Assembly (NCBI RefSeq): GCF_002797575.1 | Contig: NZ_PGTX01000001.1 | Span: 1 to 64,000, forward strand | DNA: 64,000 nucleotides | Source: Polynucleobacter brandtiae | Lineage (GTDB): Bacteria; Pseudomonadota; Gammaproteobacteria; Burkholderiales; Burkholderiaceae | Direction: 5' to 3' | Part shown: positions 15,581-25,797 of the stretch, piece after piece | Numbering within the stretch: the stretch's first letter is position 1 | How the letters are laid out: each line of letters begins with the position of its first letter | Translations under genes and position numbers: made by a program | Notes under the pieces: generated by a model | The model's input: only the letters and a program-made list of their open reading frames with translations | What the model was told of the DNA's origin: nothing | The model's database searches: none

Positions 15581-16369
15581 ATGTCTTTAGATTTAGGTAT
15601 TTTTTGTAAAAATACCTTGGATGGAGAAGCGGTAGAACACTGCTTCTCCGCTGTTTTTGGCCTTGCTCAAAACAGTGATCCTAGTTACCTGGATTGGTTG
15701 TTAAAAGCCTGGGGTTGGACCTTAGCGGTCGCCGGCCTTGGTTTAGTGATTGCCTTGATTTTGGGCGCACTCATGGGTACACTGCGCACCCTTCCCAATA
15801 GCAGTAATTTGAATAACGTATTAGTGAGACTTTCTACAGCCTGGGTAGAGCTATTTAGAAACATCCCTATTCTGGTTCAGGTATTTCTCTGGTACCACGT
15901 GATTCCAGCTTTCATCACTCCTCTTAAAGAGCTGCCATCGTATTGGTTGGTCAGCATTGCGCTTGGGTTTTTTACTTCGGCGCGCATTGCAGAGCAGGTG
16001 AGGGCTGGTATTGGTGCATTGCCCAGCGGTCAGAGGGCAGCTGCTACCGCACTCGGTTTAACCACGGCGCAAAGTTATCGCTTCATCATTTTGCCTATGG
16101 CGCTGCGAATTATCATTCCGCCTCTGACATCAGAGTGTATGAATCTAGTGAAGAATTCTTCGGTGGCCTTTGCAGTTTCGGTACCCGAGCTCACATTATT
16201 TGCCATGCAGGCACAAGAGGAGACCTCTAAAGGAGTAGAGGTCTACTTGGCTGTCACACTACTGTATGCGTTGACCGCCTTCTCAGTAAACCGGGTAATG
16301 GCATATATTGAAAAAAGAAGCCGCGTTCCAGGATTTATTGTTTCCAACGATGCGAGTTTGGCTCATTAA
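15581..16369 (+). CDS. gltJ: Glutamate/aspartate ABC transporter permease
   Basis: The 262-residue inner-membrane permease of the His/Glu/Gln family has several hydrophobic segments and the EAA-loop region (AATALGLTTAQSYRFIILPMALRIIIPPL) that contacts the ATPase. It starts 23 bases after gltI, and its stop codon shares a base with the gltK start, so it is translationally coupled. Confidence 0.92.
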   Translation: MSLDLGIFCKNTLDGEAVEHCFSAVFGLAQNSDPSYLDWLLKAWGWTLAVAGLGLVIALILGALMGTLRTLPNSSNLNNVLVRLSTAWVELFRNIPILVQVFLWYHVIPAFITPLKELPSYWLVSIALGFFTSARIAEQVRAGIGALPSGQRAAATALGLTTAQSYRFIILPMALRIIIPPLTSECMNLVKNSSVAFAVSVPELTLFAMQAQEETSKGVEVYLAVTLLYALTAFSVNRVMAYIEKRSRVPGFIVSNDASLAH

Positions 16370-17049
16370 TGGATGGCACTTTATTTAGCCTAGATCTTAG
16401 TTTTTATAACTGGGAGCTGTTTACCAATTACATTCTCAAGGGCCTGTTATTTAGCTTGCAGTTGACACTTTTTGCTACGGTGGGCGGGATTATATTTGGG
16501 ACATTTCTGGCTTTAATGAGGTTATCTGGCCGCTCAGTATTGGTTTATCCAGCCACCTTTTATGTCAACACTATGCGGTCCATCCCGCTAGTCATGGTGA
16601 TTCTTTGGTTTTTCTTGCTCATTCCGCTTTTGATTGGCCGGCCGATAGGTGCAGACCTTTCGGCTACGATCACCTTTATTGCTTTTGAGGCAGCGTTTTT
16701 TTCAGAAATTGTGCGTGCTGGCATCCAGTCGGTACCCAAGGGCCAGACTTATGCTGCTCAAGCGATGGGGATGTCTTACAGTCAAAATATGCGATTTATT
16801 GTGTTGCCACAAGCATTTAGAAATATGATTCCGGTATTCATGACGCAGACCATTATTTTGTTTCAAGACACTTCGTTGGTTTATGCGATTGGTGCCTATG
16901 ACTTGCTCAAGGGATTTGAGATTGCCGGTAAAAATTATGGTCGTCCTATTGAGACTTATATCTTGGCTGCGGTAACTTATTTCTTGATTTGCTTTTCTTT
17001 GTCGAAATTGGTGCGCAGAATGCAGGCTAAAGTCGCCATCATTCGTTAA
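16369..17049 (+). CDS. gltK: Glutamate/aspartate ABC transporter permease
   Basis: The 226-residue partner permease has the EAA loop AAQAMGMSYSQNMRFIVLPQAF at about 130-151 and five to six membrane segments. It starts on the last base of the gltJ stop codon. With GltJ it forms the membrane channel through which glutamate or aspartate is imported. Confidence 0.92.
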   Translation: MDGTLFSLDLSFYNWELFTNYILKGLLFSLQLTLFATVGGIIFGTFLALMRLSGRSVLVYPATFYVNTMRSIPLVMVILWFFLLIPLLIGRPIGADLSATITFIAFEAAFFSEIVRAGIQSVPKGQTYAAQAMGMSYSQNMRFIVLPQAFRNMIPVFMTQTIILFQDTSLVYAIGAYDLLKGFEIAGKNYGRPIETYILAAVTYFLICFSLSKLVRRMQAKVAIIR

Positions 17050-17075
17050 ATATTTTTTAAATGGTCTAGATCATT

Positions 17076-17810
17076 ATGATTGAACTTCAACACGTCTCTA
17101 AATGGTATGGCGCTTTTCAGGTGCTTACTGACTGTACGACCACAATTAATCAGGGTGAAGTGGTGGTCATTTGTGGCCCCTCCGGATCTGGTAAGTCCAC
17201 CCTGATTAAAACCATGAATGCCCTAGAGCCATTTCAGGAAGGCGAAATTACGGTTGATGGTGTGAATTTGCACGATCCCAAAACTAAGCTACCAAAGCTC
17301 CGGGCAAGAGTGGGTATGGTGTTTCAGAATTTTGAACTCTTTCCGCATCTCAGCGTTACTGAAAATTTGACGCTTGCCCAAATTCAAGTGCTCAATAGAT
17401 CGGCTGACGAGGCCAAGGTACAAGGCTTAAAGTATCTGGATCGAGTTGGGCTTATTGCTCAAAAAGATAAATTCCCAGGTCAGCTTTCGGGTGGTCAGCA
17501 GCAACGGGTTGCAATTGCCCGTGCCTTAAGTATGGATCCCATCGTGATGTTATTTGATGAGCCAACTTCAGCCCTAGATCCCGAGATGGTTGGCGAGGTC
17601 TTGGATGTCATGGTAAATCTTGCTAATGAAGGAATGACAATGTGCTGTGTAACCCATGAGATGGGTTTTGCACGCAAGGTTGGAAATCGAGTCATTTTCA
17701 TGGATCACGGTCGCATCATCGAAGACTGTACTAAAGAAGAATTTTTTGGCAACCCAGATGCGCGCTCACCAAGAGCAAAAGATTTTTTGTCTAAGATACT
17801 GGCGCATTAA
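17076..17810 (+). CDS. gltL: Glutamate/aspartate ABC transporter ATPase
   Basis: The 244-residue ABC ATPase has Walker A at 34-41 (GPSGSGKS), the Q-loop in VFQNFELF, the signature [15 protein letters not shown], Walker [15 protein letters not shown] and the switch His in [10 protein letters not shown]. It powers uptake for GltIJK and lies 26 bases after gltK. The sequence is typical of polar-amino-acid importers. Confidence 0.94.
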   Translation: MIELQHVSKWYGAFQVLTDCTTTINQGEVVVICGPSGSGKSTLIKTMNALEPFQEGEITVDGVNLHDPKTKLPKLRARVGMVFQNFELFPHLSVTENLTLAQIQVLNRSADEAKVQGLKYLDRVGLIAQKDKFPGQLSGGQQQRVAIARALSMDPIVMLFDEPTSALDPEMVGEVLDVMVNLANEGMTMCCVTHEMGFARKVGNRVIFMDHGRIIEDCTKEEFFGNPDARSPRAKDFLSKILAH

Positions 17811-17828
17811 TTCAGGGCTTTTTAACTT

Positions 17829-18206
17829 TCAGATACCCATCTCTGTAAATACCTCTTTGGCGCAACGAAAGCTATCGATTGCTGCGGGCACTCCACAATA
17901 AATAGCTGTTTGTAAAAAGATCTCTTGAATATCTTCCTTGCTTAAGCCGTTATTGATAGCGCCCTTGATATGAAGTTTGAGCTCATGAGGGCGATTTAAT
18001 GCGGTAATCATTGATAAATTGATAATGCTGCGGGTACGGCGATCTAAGCCAGGACGATTCCAAATTTCATTCCAGCAGTACTCTGTCACCAATTCTTGCA
18101 TTGGCATATTAAATGCATCTGCATTTTCAATGGACTGATCAACATACTCGGCCCCCAATACTTCACGACGGGTTTTTAAGCCCTTTTCAAATGCCTCTTT
18201 GTTCAT
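17829..18206 (-). CDS. Carboxymuconolactone decarboxylase family protein
   Basis: The 125-residue all-helical protein is close in length and pattern to PcaC-type 4-carboxymuconolactone decarboxylases. It has the blocks NADAFNMPMQELVTEYCWNEIWNRPGLDRRTRSIINL and ELKLHIKGAINNGLSKEDIQEIFLQTAIYCGVPAAIDSFR. PcaC acts in protocatechuate degradation, but no other pca genes are near, so the substrate is open. There is no CxxC AhpD motif, so it is not a peroxidase of that type. It is convergent with gltL, 18 bases apart. Confidence 0.85.
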   Translation of the reverse strand: MNKEAFEKGLKTRREVLGAEYVDQSIENADAFNMPMQELVTEYCWNEIWNRPGLDRRTRSIINLSMITALNRPHELKLHIKGAINNGLSKEDIQEIFLQTAIYCGVPAAIDSFRCAKEVFTEMGI

Positions 18207-18291
18207 GAATTTCTCCTTTATTTCTTGCGTGTTATGGATACCTCAATATTGCCACTATTCATAGAGGATTGTTTGCCATAAAATTCGATAC

Positions 18292-18645
18292 ATGAATATT
18301 ATTAATCTGCCTGCATTATTACTATCCGTTTTTACTTTGCTAGGACTATCAGCGTGTAGCACTGATAAGCTAGAGGCTCGACTTCAGGCGGATCCTCAAT
18401 GTAAATCTGTGATGAATCAGAAAACAGGAGCTCTGATGCCTTGTCCTGGATCAGATAAGGCATTCTATAAGTCAATTCCTTCGCTTAACCCAGTGCCGCC
18501 CAAGACAGCGGTAGTGCTTACTTCTGGCTCTCAGGCTTCACCCAACTTGCAGTCAGATTCTGCAAAGCCCAGCGCGATGCCCCTTGAGTGCAAGCCTCAG
18601 TTACACCAAAAATCTGGGAGCTTGATGCCTTGCCCAGCTCCTTAG
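18292..18645 (+). CDS. Small lipoprotein with a duplicated Cys motif
   Basis: The 117-residue protein has a lipoprotein signal peptide with lipobox LSAC (Cys near 22). I recognise no family. It contains two copies of the pattern CK-x4-QK-[TS]-G-[AS]-LMPCP, once at about 37-52 and once at the very C-terminus (about 100-116), separated by a Ser/Pro-rich linker. Each copy has two cysteines, so two small disulfide loops or metal sites are possible. The gene seems to stand alone. Confidence 0.6.
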   Translation: MNIINLPALLLSVFTLLGLSACSTDKLEARLQADPQCKSVMNQKTGALMPCPGSDKAFYKSIPSLNPVPPKTAVVLTSGSQASPNLQSDSAKPSAMPLECKPQLHQKSGSLMPCPAP

Positions 18646-18753
18646 CCTTTGTCGAGGGGTATGATGGTCTGTCTGACTTTATTGGCAGGCCAATTTTTAT
18701 TGTCAATCCTTATCAGTAAGCTTCCTTAGCAATCTATTCCACCGGATCCCCTT

Positions 18754-19452
18754 ATGAAAATACTTCGCACCTCCATTGCAGCAGTAACAACGGTAATACT
18801 GGTAACAGCGTGTAGTAATACGCCTAAATTAGCTAGTCAGCCAATGCCCAAATCAGGCTTTCTACCAAACTATGCTCTTTTAGTGCCGATGGCCACCAGT
18901 GAGTCAGATACGCGCATCTGGAGATATCGTAAAGAGGGTGTCAATCCTGGAATGTACAAGGCGGTGATTCTCGATCCGATCTATCTAAATCAAGGCGCTA
19001 CTAAAGAAGTGACTGCTGAGGCAATCAATCAGGCAAAAGTTGCACTACAAGCCTCCATGGTCGAGGCTGTCAGTAGTCGCGGCAATATCCAAATTGTCAG
19101 TCAGCCCGGCCCAGGTGTAGCCCGTATTTCAGTGGGTATTACGGGTGCCGAGAGTTCGACGGACAGTTTGCAGCCTTGGAGCTTCACTCCGGTAGGCCTG
19201 GCCTTAAATGCTGCCGCCTTTGCGGGCGGTGTTAATTCTAAGACTCCTGCCATGTTAGTAGAAAGCAAAATTACCGATAGCCAATCCAAAGAAGTTATTG
19301 GTGAGGGCCTAGTGACCATTCAGGGCGAATCTTTCAGAACGGGTGGGGGTTCAGTAGAGTCATTTGTAGCAATGGCTAAAAAGGTGGTTCGCGTTGCTAT
19401 GGAGACTGCAGCCAATACAAGTGCTACTAACGCTTCCGCTACCTCTAAATGA
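18754..19452 (+). CDS. DUF3313-family lipoprotein
   Basis: The 232-residue protein has a lipoprotein signal (lipobox VTAC, Cys about 20) and the DUF3313 pattern: GFLPNYALLVPM, the DTRIWRYRKEGVNPGMYKAVILDPIYL segment, and the GARISVGITGAE-like beta region. The C-terminus is a short Ala/Thr/Ser tail. Its function is unknown, and cell-envelope location is expected. Confidence 0.75.
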   Translation: MKILRTSIAAVTTVILVTACSNTPKLASQPMPKSGFLPNYALLVPMATSESDTRIWRYRKEGVNPGMYKAVILDPIYLNQGATKEVTAEAINQAKVALQASMVEAVSSRGNIQIVSQPGPGVARISVGITGAESSTDSLQPWSFTPVGLALNAAAFAGGVNSKTPAMLVESKITDSQSKEVIGEGLVTIQGESFRTGGGSVESFVAMAKKVVRVAMETAANTSATNASATSK

Positions 19453-19519
19453 ATCCACAGACATTGCGGTAATGGCGAACAGCTAGTCAGTTCAATTTCT
19501 ATTTTTTAGGGTATTCGAG

Positions 19520-20428
19520 ATGACTTTTATCATTCCGGGATTTCATGAGCAAATTATGACCGTGCCGTCCTCTGATGGCCCGATCAATATTGCCTGCCAA
19601 ACTGCTGGCTCAGGACCTGCTCTATTGTTGTTGCATGGATTTCCTCAAACAAAAGCCATTTGGCATCGAGTAGCCCCTGAGCTGGCAAAGTCTTTTTCAG
19701 TAGTAGTGGCCGATCTTCGCGGCTATGGGGCTTCATCTAAGCCCGAGGGTCAAGAAGACCACTCCACCTACTCAAAAAAGGCTATGGCAGGAGATCAGCA
19801 TGCCCTCATGCAATCATTGGGTCATGCTAAATTTTTCTTGTTAGGCCATGATCGCGGGGGTAGGGTGGCGCATCGCTTAGCAGTAGATTTTCCAGATAGC
19901 GTTGAGCGCTTAATGTTGCTTGATATTTCTCCTACGCTGACAATGTATGAGAATACGTCGATGGCCTTTGCCAAAGGTTACTGGCATTGGTTTTTCCTGA
20001 TTCAGCCTTATCCTGTGCCAGAGACTTTAATTGGCGCTAATCCAGAGTATTGGCTAAAAAATCATATGGGACGTCATGGAGGCACCCAGATATTTGACCC
20101 ACAGTGTTGGGCTGAATATCTGAAGGGTGCTAGCGATCCTGAATCAATGCACGCGATGTGCGAAGATTATCGGGCTGCCGCTACCATTGACCTAGTTCAT
20201 GATCGAGCAGATCGCTTGTTGGGTAAAAAGTTATTGATGCCACTGCGAGTAATTTGGGGTAGTAATGGTTTAGTCAATCAATGTTTCTCGCCGCTGGATG
20301 ACTGGAGGATAGTCGCAGAAGATGTTTCTGGCACGACCTGCGATTGCGGACATTACATCCCAGAAGAGCTTCCTGAAATGCTGATCAAAGAGGTTAAGCA
20401 GTTTTTTGTAGCTCGGCCTGAAGTCTAG
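19520..20428 (+). CDS. Alpha/beta hydrolase, fluoroacetate/haloacetate dehalogenase type
   Basis: The 302-residue hydrolase carries an Asp nucleophile (D111 in GHDRGGRVAHR), followed by the carboxylate-binding arginines R112 and R115, the acid D135, the halide-pocket residues H156 and W157 (GYWHWFFL) and Y217 (EDYRA), and the base H278 (DCGHYIP). This is the full residue set described for fluoroacetate dehalogenases (FAcD/DehH1). It would convert a haloacetate to glycolate plus halide. Close relatives without defluorinase activity share the pattern, so activity is inferred. It is convergent with ppk2 with no gap between the stop codons. Confidence 0.82.
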   Translation: MTFIIPGFHEQIMTVPSSDGPINIACQTAGSGPALLLLHGFPQTKAIWHRVAPELAKSFSVVVADLRGYGASSKPEGQEDHSTYSKKAMAGDQHALMQSLGHAKFFLLGHDRGGRVAHRLAVDFPDSVERLMLLDISPTLTMYENTSMAFAKGYWHWFFLIQPYPVPETLIGANPEYWLKNHMGRHGGTQIFDPQCWAEYLKGASDPESMHAMCEDYRAAATIDLVHDRADRLLGKKLLMPLRVIWGSNGLVNQCFSPLDDWRIVAEDVSGTTCDCGHYIPEELPEMLIKEVKQFFVARPEV

Positions 20429-21202
20429 TCACTTTGCTAACTTTGGAAGATTTTTAGAGTGCGCCGGCCATCGGAATGCAATATGAGGGTCAAGCTTTAA
20501 AAGCGACTGGTCCTTACCCTCATAATGAACTCGCGACAAGAGATCTCGAATAAGATTCAGATGGGTTAATTTTTTATCGTTAGCGTCAATAATGGTCCAA
20601 GGCGCATCTTCGCTATTGGTCTTTCTTAACATTTCATCGCGTGCATCGGAATAGGCATCCCATCTTTGCTGAGCTTGCTGATCTATGGGGCTAATTTTCC
20701 ACTGTTTGAGAGGATCCTGAGCGCGCTCCAGTAGGCGAGCTGATTGCTCTTCCTTAGTGATGTCTAGGTAATATTTAATAATCTGAATATCGGATTGAAC
20801 CAAGAGGGATTCAAATGTATTAACGGTGGACATGAATTGCTGATGTTGATCAGCCGTACAAAATCCCATAACCTTTTCAACCCCAGCCCTGTTATACCAA
20901 CTACGATTGAACAGTACGCACTCTCTAGCCAATGGTAATTGCGCTACGTATCTTTGAAAATACCACTCATCTGCTTCGCGAGAGGAGGGTTTGTTGAGGG
21001 CGACTACTCTAGTATCGCGTGGACTCAAATGTTCAGTAATCCTTTTAATGCTGCCATCTTTGCCGGCGGCATCCCTTCCTTCGAGGATAACTAATAGGCG
21101 AGTACCTTGATGAATGATTTCTCGCTGGAGTTTGACGAGCTCAATTTGCAACAACCGTAAATCTGCCTCATAAGCGTTCCCCTTGCTTGGGTTTTTACTC
21201 AT
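20429..21202 (-). CDS. Polyphosphate kinase 2 family protein
   Basis: The 257-residue PPK2 protein has Walker A GRDAAGKDGS (42-51), the lid region with RWDAYSDARDEML, and the Walker B-like block ECVLFNRSWYNRAGVE. It transfers phosphate between polyphosphate and nucleoside mono- or diphosphates. Subclass (AMP-, ADP-preferring) cannot be decided by eye. Polyphosphate and ppGpp metabolism (relA, below) often interact. Confidence 0.9.
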   Translation of the reverse strand: MSKNPSKGNAYEADLRLLQIELVKLQREIIHQGTRLLVILEGRDAAGKDGSIKRITEHLSPRDTRVVALNKPSSREADEWYFQRYVAQLPLARECVLFNRSWYNRAGVEKVMGFCTADQHQQFMSTVNTFESLLVQSDIQIIKYYLDITKEEQSARLLERAQDPLKQWKISPIDQQAQQRWDAYSDARDEMLRKTNSEDAPWTIIDANDKKLTHLNLIRDLLSRVHYEGKDQSLLKLDPHIAFRWPAHSKNLPKLAK

Positions 21203-21229
21203 GGGCAGTTTTACTCAATACCCTACTAA

Positions 21230-21520
21230 TTATGTGGCGCTTGTATTTACGATTGCTTTATTAGCCACCGTCTTTTTAGCCGTAACCTTTTTAGCAGGTG
21301 CTTTCTTAGCTGCCACCTTTTTAGCCGCTACTTTTTTCACCGGCGCTTTTTTTGCCGCCACTTTTTTAGCTGCTATTTTTTTGACGGGAGTTTTTTTCGC
21401 AGGCGATTGCGCTTCTAGCTTATCAAGTGCCTTGGCTAATTTATCGATGAGTTTTTCTCTATCAGACTCTAGTTTGTCGAGTTTTTTTAATAGTTGTTTT
21501 ACTAATTTCTTTTGGCTCAT
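21230..21520 (-). CDS. Histone H1-like Lys/Ala-rich DNA-binding protein
   Basis: The 96-residue protein has two parts. An N-terminal amphipathic coiled-coil-like helix (about 1-40, KKLVKQLLKKLDKLES...) precedes a C-terminal tail of repeated AAKK-V / AAKK-AP-VKK units (about 41-85), like eukaryotic H1 tails and bacterial Hc1/AlgP/BpH1 proteins. It should bind and compact DNA non-specifically. The repeats are also visible as DNA repeats, so copy number may vary between strains. The complementary strand encodes a meaningless hydrophobic frame. Confidence 0.82.
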   Translation of the reverse strand: MSQKKLVKQLLKKLDKLESDREKLIDKLAKALDKLEAQSPAKKTPVKKIAAKKVAAKKAPVKKVAAKKVAAKKAPAKKVTAKKTVANKAIVNTSAT

Positions 21521-21629
21521 GATTTATTCCTATTCTTGAAGTTCAATATAGTCAGTTGTTTTCCGACTCAAGATCATCCTACGTTTTATTGTGGATACTT
21601 TCAAGCATTTGTGACAGATTTAGATACTT

Positions 21630-21752
21630 TTAGATACTTTGTTCTGGCCAGCTGTCAGAAAGATTTAGCTCATAGCGACGCATCAATCGGCGATGATTTT
21701 CAGTATTTTTGATTGCGACATCAAAAGCAGCTTGGGCTCGTAGGGCCCCCAT
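21630..21752 (-). CDS. Possible 40-residue protein
   Basis: An ATG at 21752 (minus strand) opens a 40-codon frame ending at a TAA. The product is charged, MGALRAQAAFDVAIKN at the start and RRLMRRYELNLS further on, with no recognised family and no clear ribosome site. It lies between the histone-like gene and a terminator. It may be chance or the remnant of a larger gene. Confidence 0.25.
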   Translation of the reverse strand: MGALRAQAAFDVAIKNTENHRRLMRRYELNLSDSWPEQSI

Positions 21753-21770
21753 GAAAACATTCACAATAAA

Positions 21771-21803
21771 AAAACTCCAGATAAAACGCTAGTCTGGAGT
21801 TTT
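21771..21803. terminator. Bidirectional rho-independent terminator
   Basis: A 10-bp stem (AAAACTCCAG / CTGGAGTTTT) encloses a 13-base loop, with A-run and T-run on the two flanks. It can end transcription of the minus-strand gene at 21836-22024 and anything coming from the left. Confidence 0.75.
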
Positions 21804-21835
21804 GCTATGAAAGAGAAGATCTCTCTACAAGAAAT

Positions 21836-22024
21836 TTATTCTGGATGGAAATTATTGCTCGCCATAAAACTAATAGTCCGTTCAAAACCGAGAATACGGA
21901 TATAGCGCCAAGCGATATCTCGATATTTTCTATCTAAATAAGCTATTGCGACTTCAGGATCATTCCCCTTGGATAAGTCGATCTCTTGAATTGCGCGGGC
22001 CCAGCGTTTTAGTCTTGTTGACAT
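21836..22024 (-). CDS. Small conserved-looking hypothetical protein
   Basis: Started at the ATG at 22024 the product has 62 residues, beginning MSTRLKRWARAIQEIDL and ending with SNNFHPE. GGAGG sits 8 bases before this ATG, which decides against the longer frame beginning at 22096. I do not recognise a family. The terminator at 21771-21803 lies directly downstream, which supports a real gene. Confidence 0.55.
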   Translation of the reverse strand: MSTRLKRWARAIQEIDLSKGNDPEVAIAYLDRKYRDIAWRYIRILGFERTISFMASNNFHPE

Positions 22025-22130
22025 GATTGTTGCCTCCATGAGCATACAACGCCTACAAAAGTGGCTGAGATGACAGGAAATACGATTATTTTTCAATATT
22101 TGACAAAAACAGCGCTAAAAGGCGGTTATT

Positions 22131-24014
<1,884 letters not shown>

Positions 24015-24089
24015 ATCTGCCTGTTTCCGCCTTGATTCTGCCAAGGCTTGAGCATATATTGTATTAATAGACTGTTATCTGGAGATTAA

Positions 24090-24548
24090 ATGAAAGTTCA
24101 TGACATATTGCGTCTAAAGGGCAGTACGCTCTTTACAGTGGCTCCTGATACTGCCCTCCAGACTGCTGTCTTGGTGATGAGTGAGCATGACATTGGTTCA
24201 TTAGTGGTGATGGATTACGACAGGCTGGCGGGAATTCTGACTTTTCGCGAGGTAATTGCTGCCTTAGCTCGGCACCATGGCAAGCTGGATGACATCAAAG
24301 TGCATTCGGTGATGAACGCTAATCCGCTCACTTGCAATATGGAAACTGAGATAGATGAAGTTCGGCGCATGATGCTGGTTGATCATGCCCGCTATCTGCC
24401 GGTCATTGACCAAAAAATGTTGATGGGCGTCATTTCTTTTTATGACGTCGCTAAATCGGTAGTTGAAGCACAGGACTTTGAAAACTCGATGCTCAAGGCC
24501 TACATCCGTGATTGGCCTGAAGATACTGAAAAAGCCCCAGCTCAGTAG
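24090..24548 (+). CDS. CBS-domain pair protein
   Basis: The 152-residue protein consists of two CBS domains (about 8-62 and 72-130), with LVVMDYDRLAGILTFREVIAAL in the first and YLPVIDQKMLMGVISFYDVAKSV in the second. CBS pairs bind adenosine nucleotides and act as energy sensors. No effector domain is attached. It is followed after 52 bases by aroC. Confidence 0.88.
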   Translation: MKVHDILRLKGSTLFTVAPDTALQTAVLVMSEHDIGSLVVMDYDRLAGILTFREVIAALARHHGKLDDIKVHSVMNANPLTCNMETEIDEVRRMMLVDHARYLPVIDQKMLMGVISFYDVAKSVVEAQDFENSMLKAYIRDWPEDTEKAPAQ

Positions 24549-24600
24549 GCACTCATCCGTCTCTGGCCAGCTTCCCTCTGACAGATGACATAATGTCAAT

Positions 24601-25716
24601 ATGTCAGGAAATTCACTAGGCCTTCTCTTTACTGTCACCACTTTTGGTGAATCCCATGGTCCCGCGATTGGCGCTGTTGTCGATGGCTGCCCCCCGGGTA
24701 TGGCCCTTTGTGAGGCGGACTTACAGTTTGACTTAGATCGTCGTAGGCCAGGCACGTCACGTCACGTCACCCAGCGTCAAGAGGCTGACACCGTTGAAAT
24801 TCTATCTGGTGTCTACCAAGGAAAAACAACCGGTACACCCATTGCGCTATTGATTCGCAATACCGATCAGCGCAGTCAAGATTACGGCAATATTTTAGAA
24901 ACGTTTAGACCTGGTCATGCTGACTATGCCTATCACTACAAGTATGGTTTGCGCGATCCACGCGGCGGCGGCCGCTCTTCTGCACGACTTACTGCACCGG
25001 TAGTAGCGGCTGCGGCCATTGCAAAAAAATGGCTACTGGAGCAATATGGCACGCAAATTTATGGCTACATGAGTCAGCTTGGGGAAATTGATGTTCCCTT
25101 TGAGGATGCGACATTCATTGCGGATAACCCTTTTTTTGCTGCGAATGCGCAGATCATTCCTGAGCTTGAGGCTTATATGGATAGCCTTCGTAAGGCGGGA
25201 GATTCATGCGGGGCGCGGATTGAGGTGCGAGCACGCAACGTACCTATTGGCTTAGGTGAGCCCTTATTCGATAAATTGGATGCCGACATTGCACATGCCA
25301 TGATGGGTATTAATGCAGTTAAGGGTGTCGAAATTGGCTCTGGTTTTAAGTCTGTTACGCAACGCGGTAGCGAGCATGGAGATGAGCTTCACCCAGATGG
25401 CTTTGCTACGAACCATTCTGGTGGCACCCTCGGCGGTATTAGTACGGGCCAAGACTTACGTATCTCTATTGCCATCAAGCCAACATCCAGTATCTTGAGC
25501 CCCAAAGAGTCGGTAGATTTAGAGGGCAAGCCAATGACCGTACAAACCAAGGGGCGCCATGATCCTTGTGTTGGCATTCGTGCCACTCCAATCGCGGAAG
25601 CGATGTTGGCTTTAGTCTTAATGGATCATGCCTTGCGGCACCGCGCTCAATGTGGTGATGTGCATCATGCTTTTCCATCGATTCAGGCTGCGCGTCCTGG
25701 TTCAGCTGCAGACTGA
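24601..25716 (+). CDS. aroC: Chorismate synthase
   Basis: The 371-residue enzyme shows all three family signatures: [18 protein letters not shown] near the N-terminus, [27 protein letters not shown] in the middle, and the [17 protein letters not shown] block. It makes chorismate from 5-enolpyruvylshikimate-3-phosphate with reduced FMN, the last common step to aromatic amino acids. Near codon 55 a CGTCA unit is repeated three times in the DNA, without disturbing the frame. Length is normal. Confidence 0.96.
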   Translation: MSGNSLGLLFTVTTFGESHGPAIGAVVDGCPPGMALCEADLQFDLDRRRPGTSRHVTQRQEADTVEILSGVYQGKTTGTPIALLIRNTDQRSQDYGNILETFRPGHADYAYHYKYGLRDPRGGGRSSARLTAPVVAAAAIAKKWLLEQYGTQIYGYMSQLGEIDVPFEDATFIADNPFFAANAQIIPELEAYMDSLRKAGDSCGARIEVRARNVPIGLGEPLFDKLDADIAHAMMGINAVKGVEIGSGFKSVTQRGSEHGDELHPDGFATNHSGGTLGGISTGQDLRISIAIKPTSSILSPKESVDLEGKPMTVQTKGRHDPCVGIRATPIAEAMLALVLMDHALRHRAQCGDVHHAFPSIQAARPGSAAD

Positions 25717-25797
25717 GCTCGGCGAAGTTCAGGACATCACTAACATCAATCAATCGCATTAATCTATAACAAGTAATACCTAAAGAGAAACAAGATC

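Noticed and set aside
21183-21539. Plus-strand frame of repeated hydrophobic units
   Set aside because: It is the complement of the Lys/Ala repeats of the histone H1-like gene, which has the natural start and known composition.
24752-24770. CGTCA repeated three times, considered as a repeat element or regulatory site
   Set aside because: It lies within the conserved aroC coding sequence and encodes ordinary residues there.
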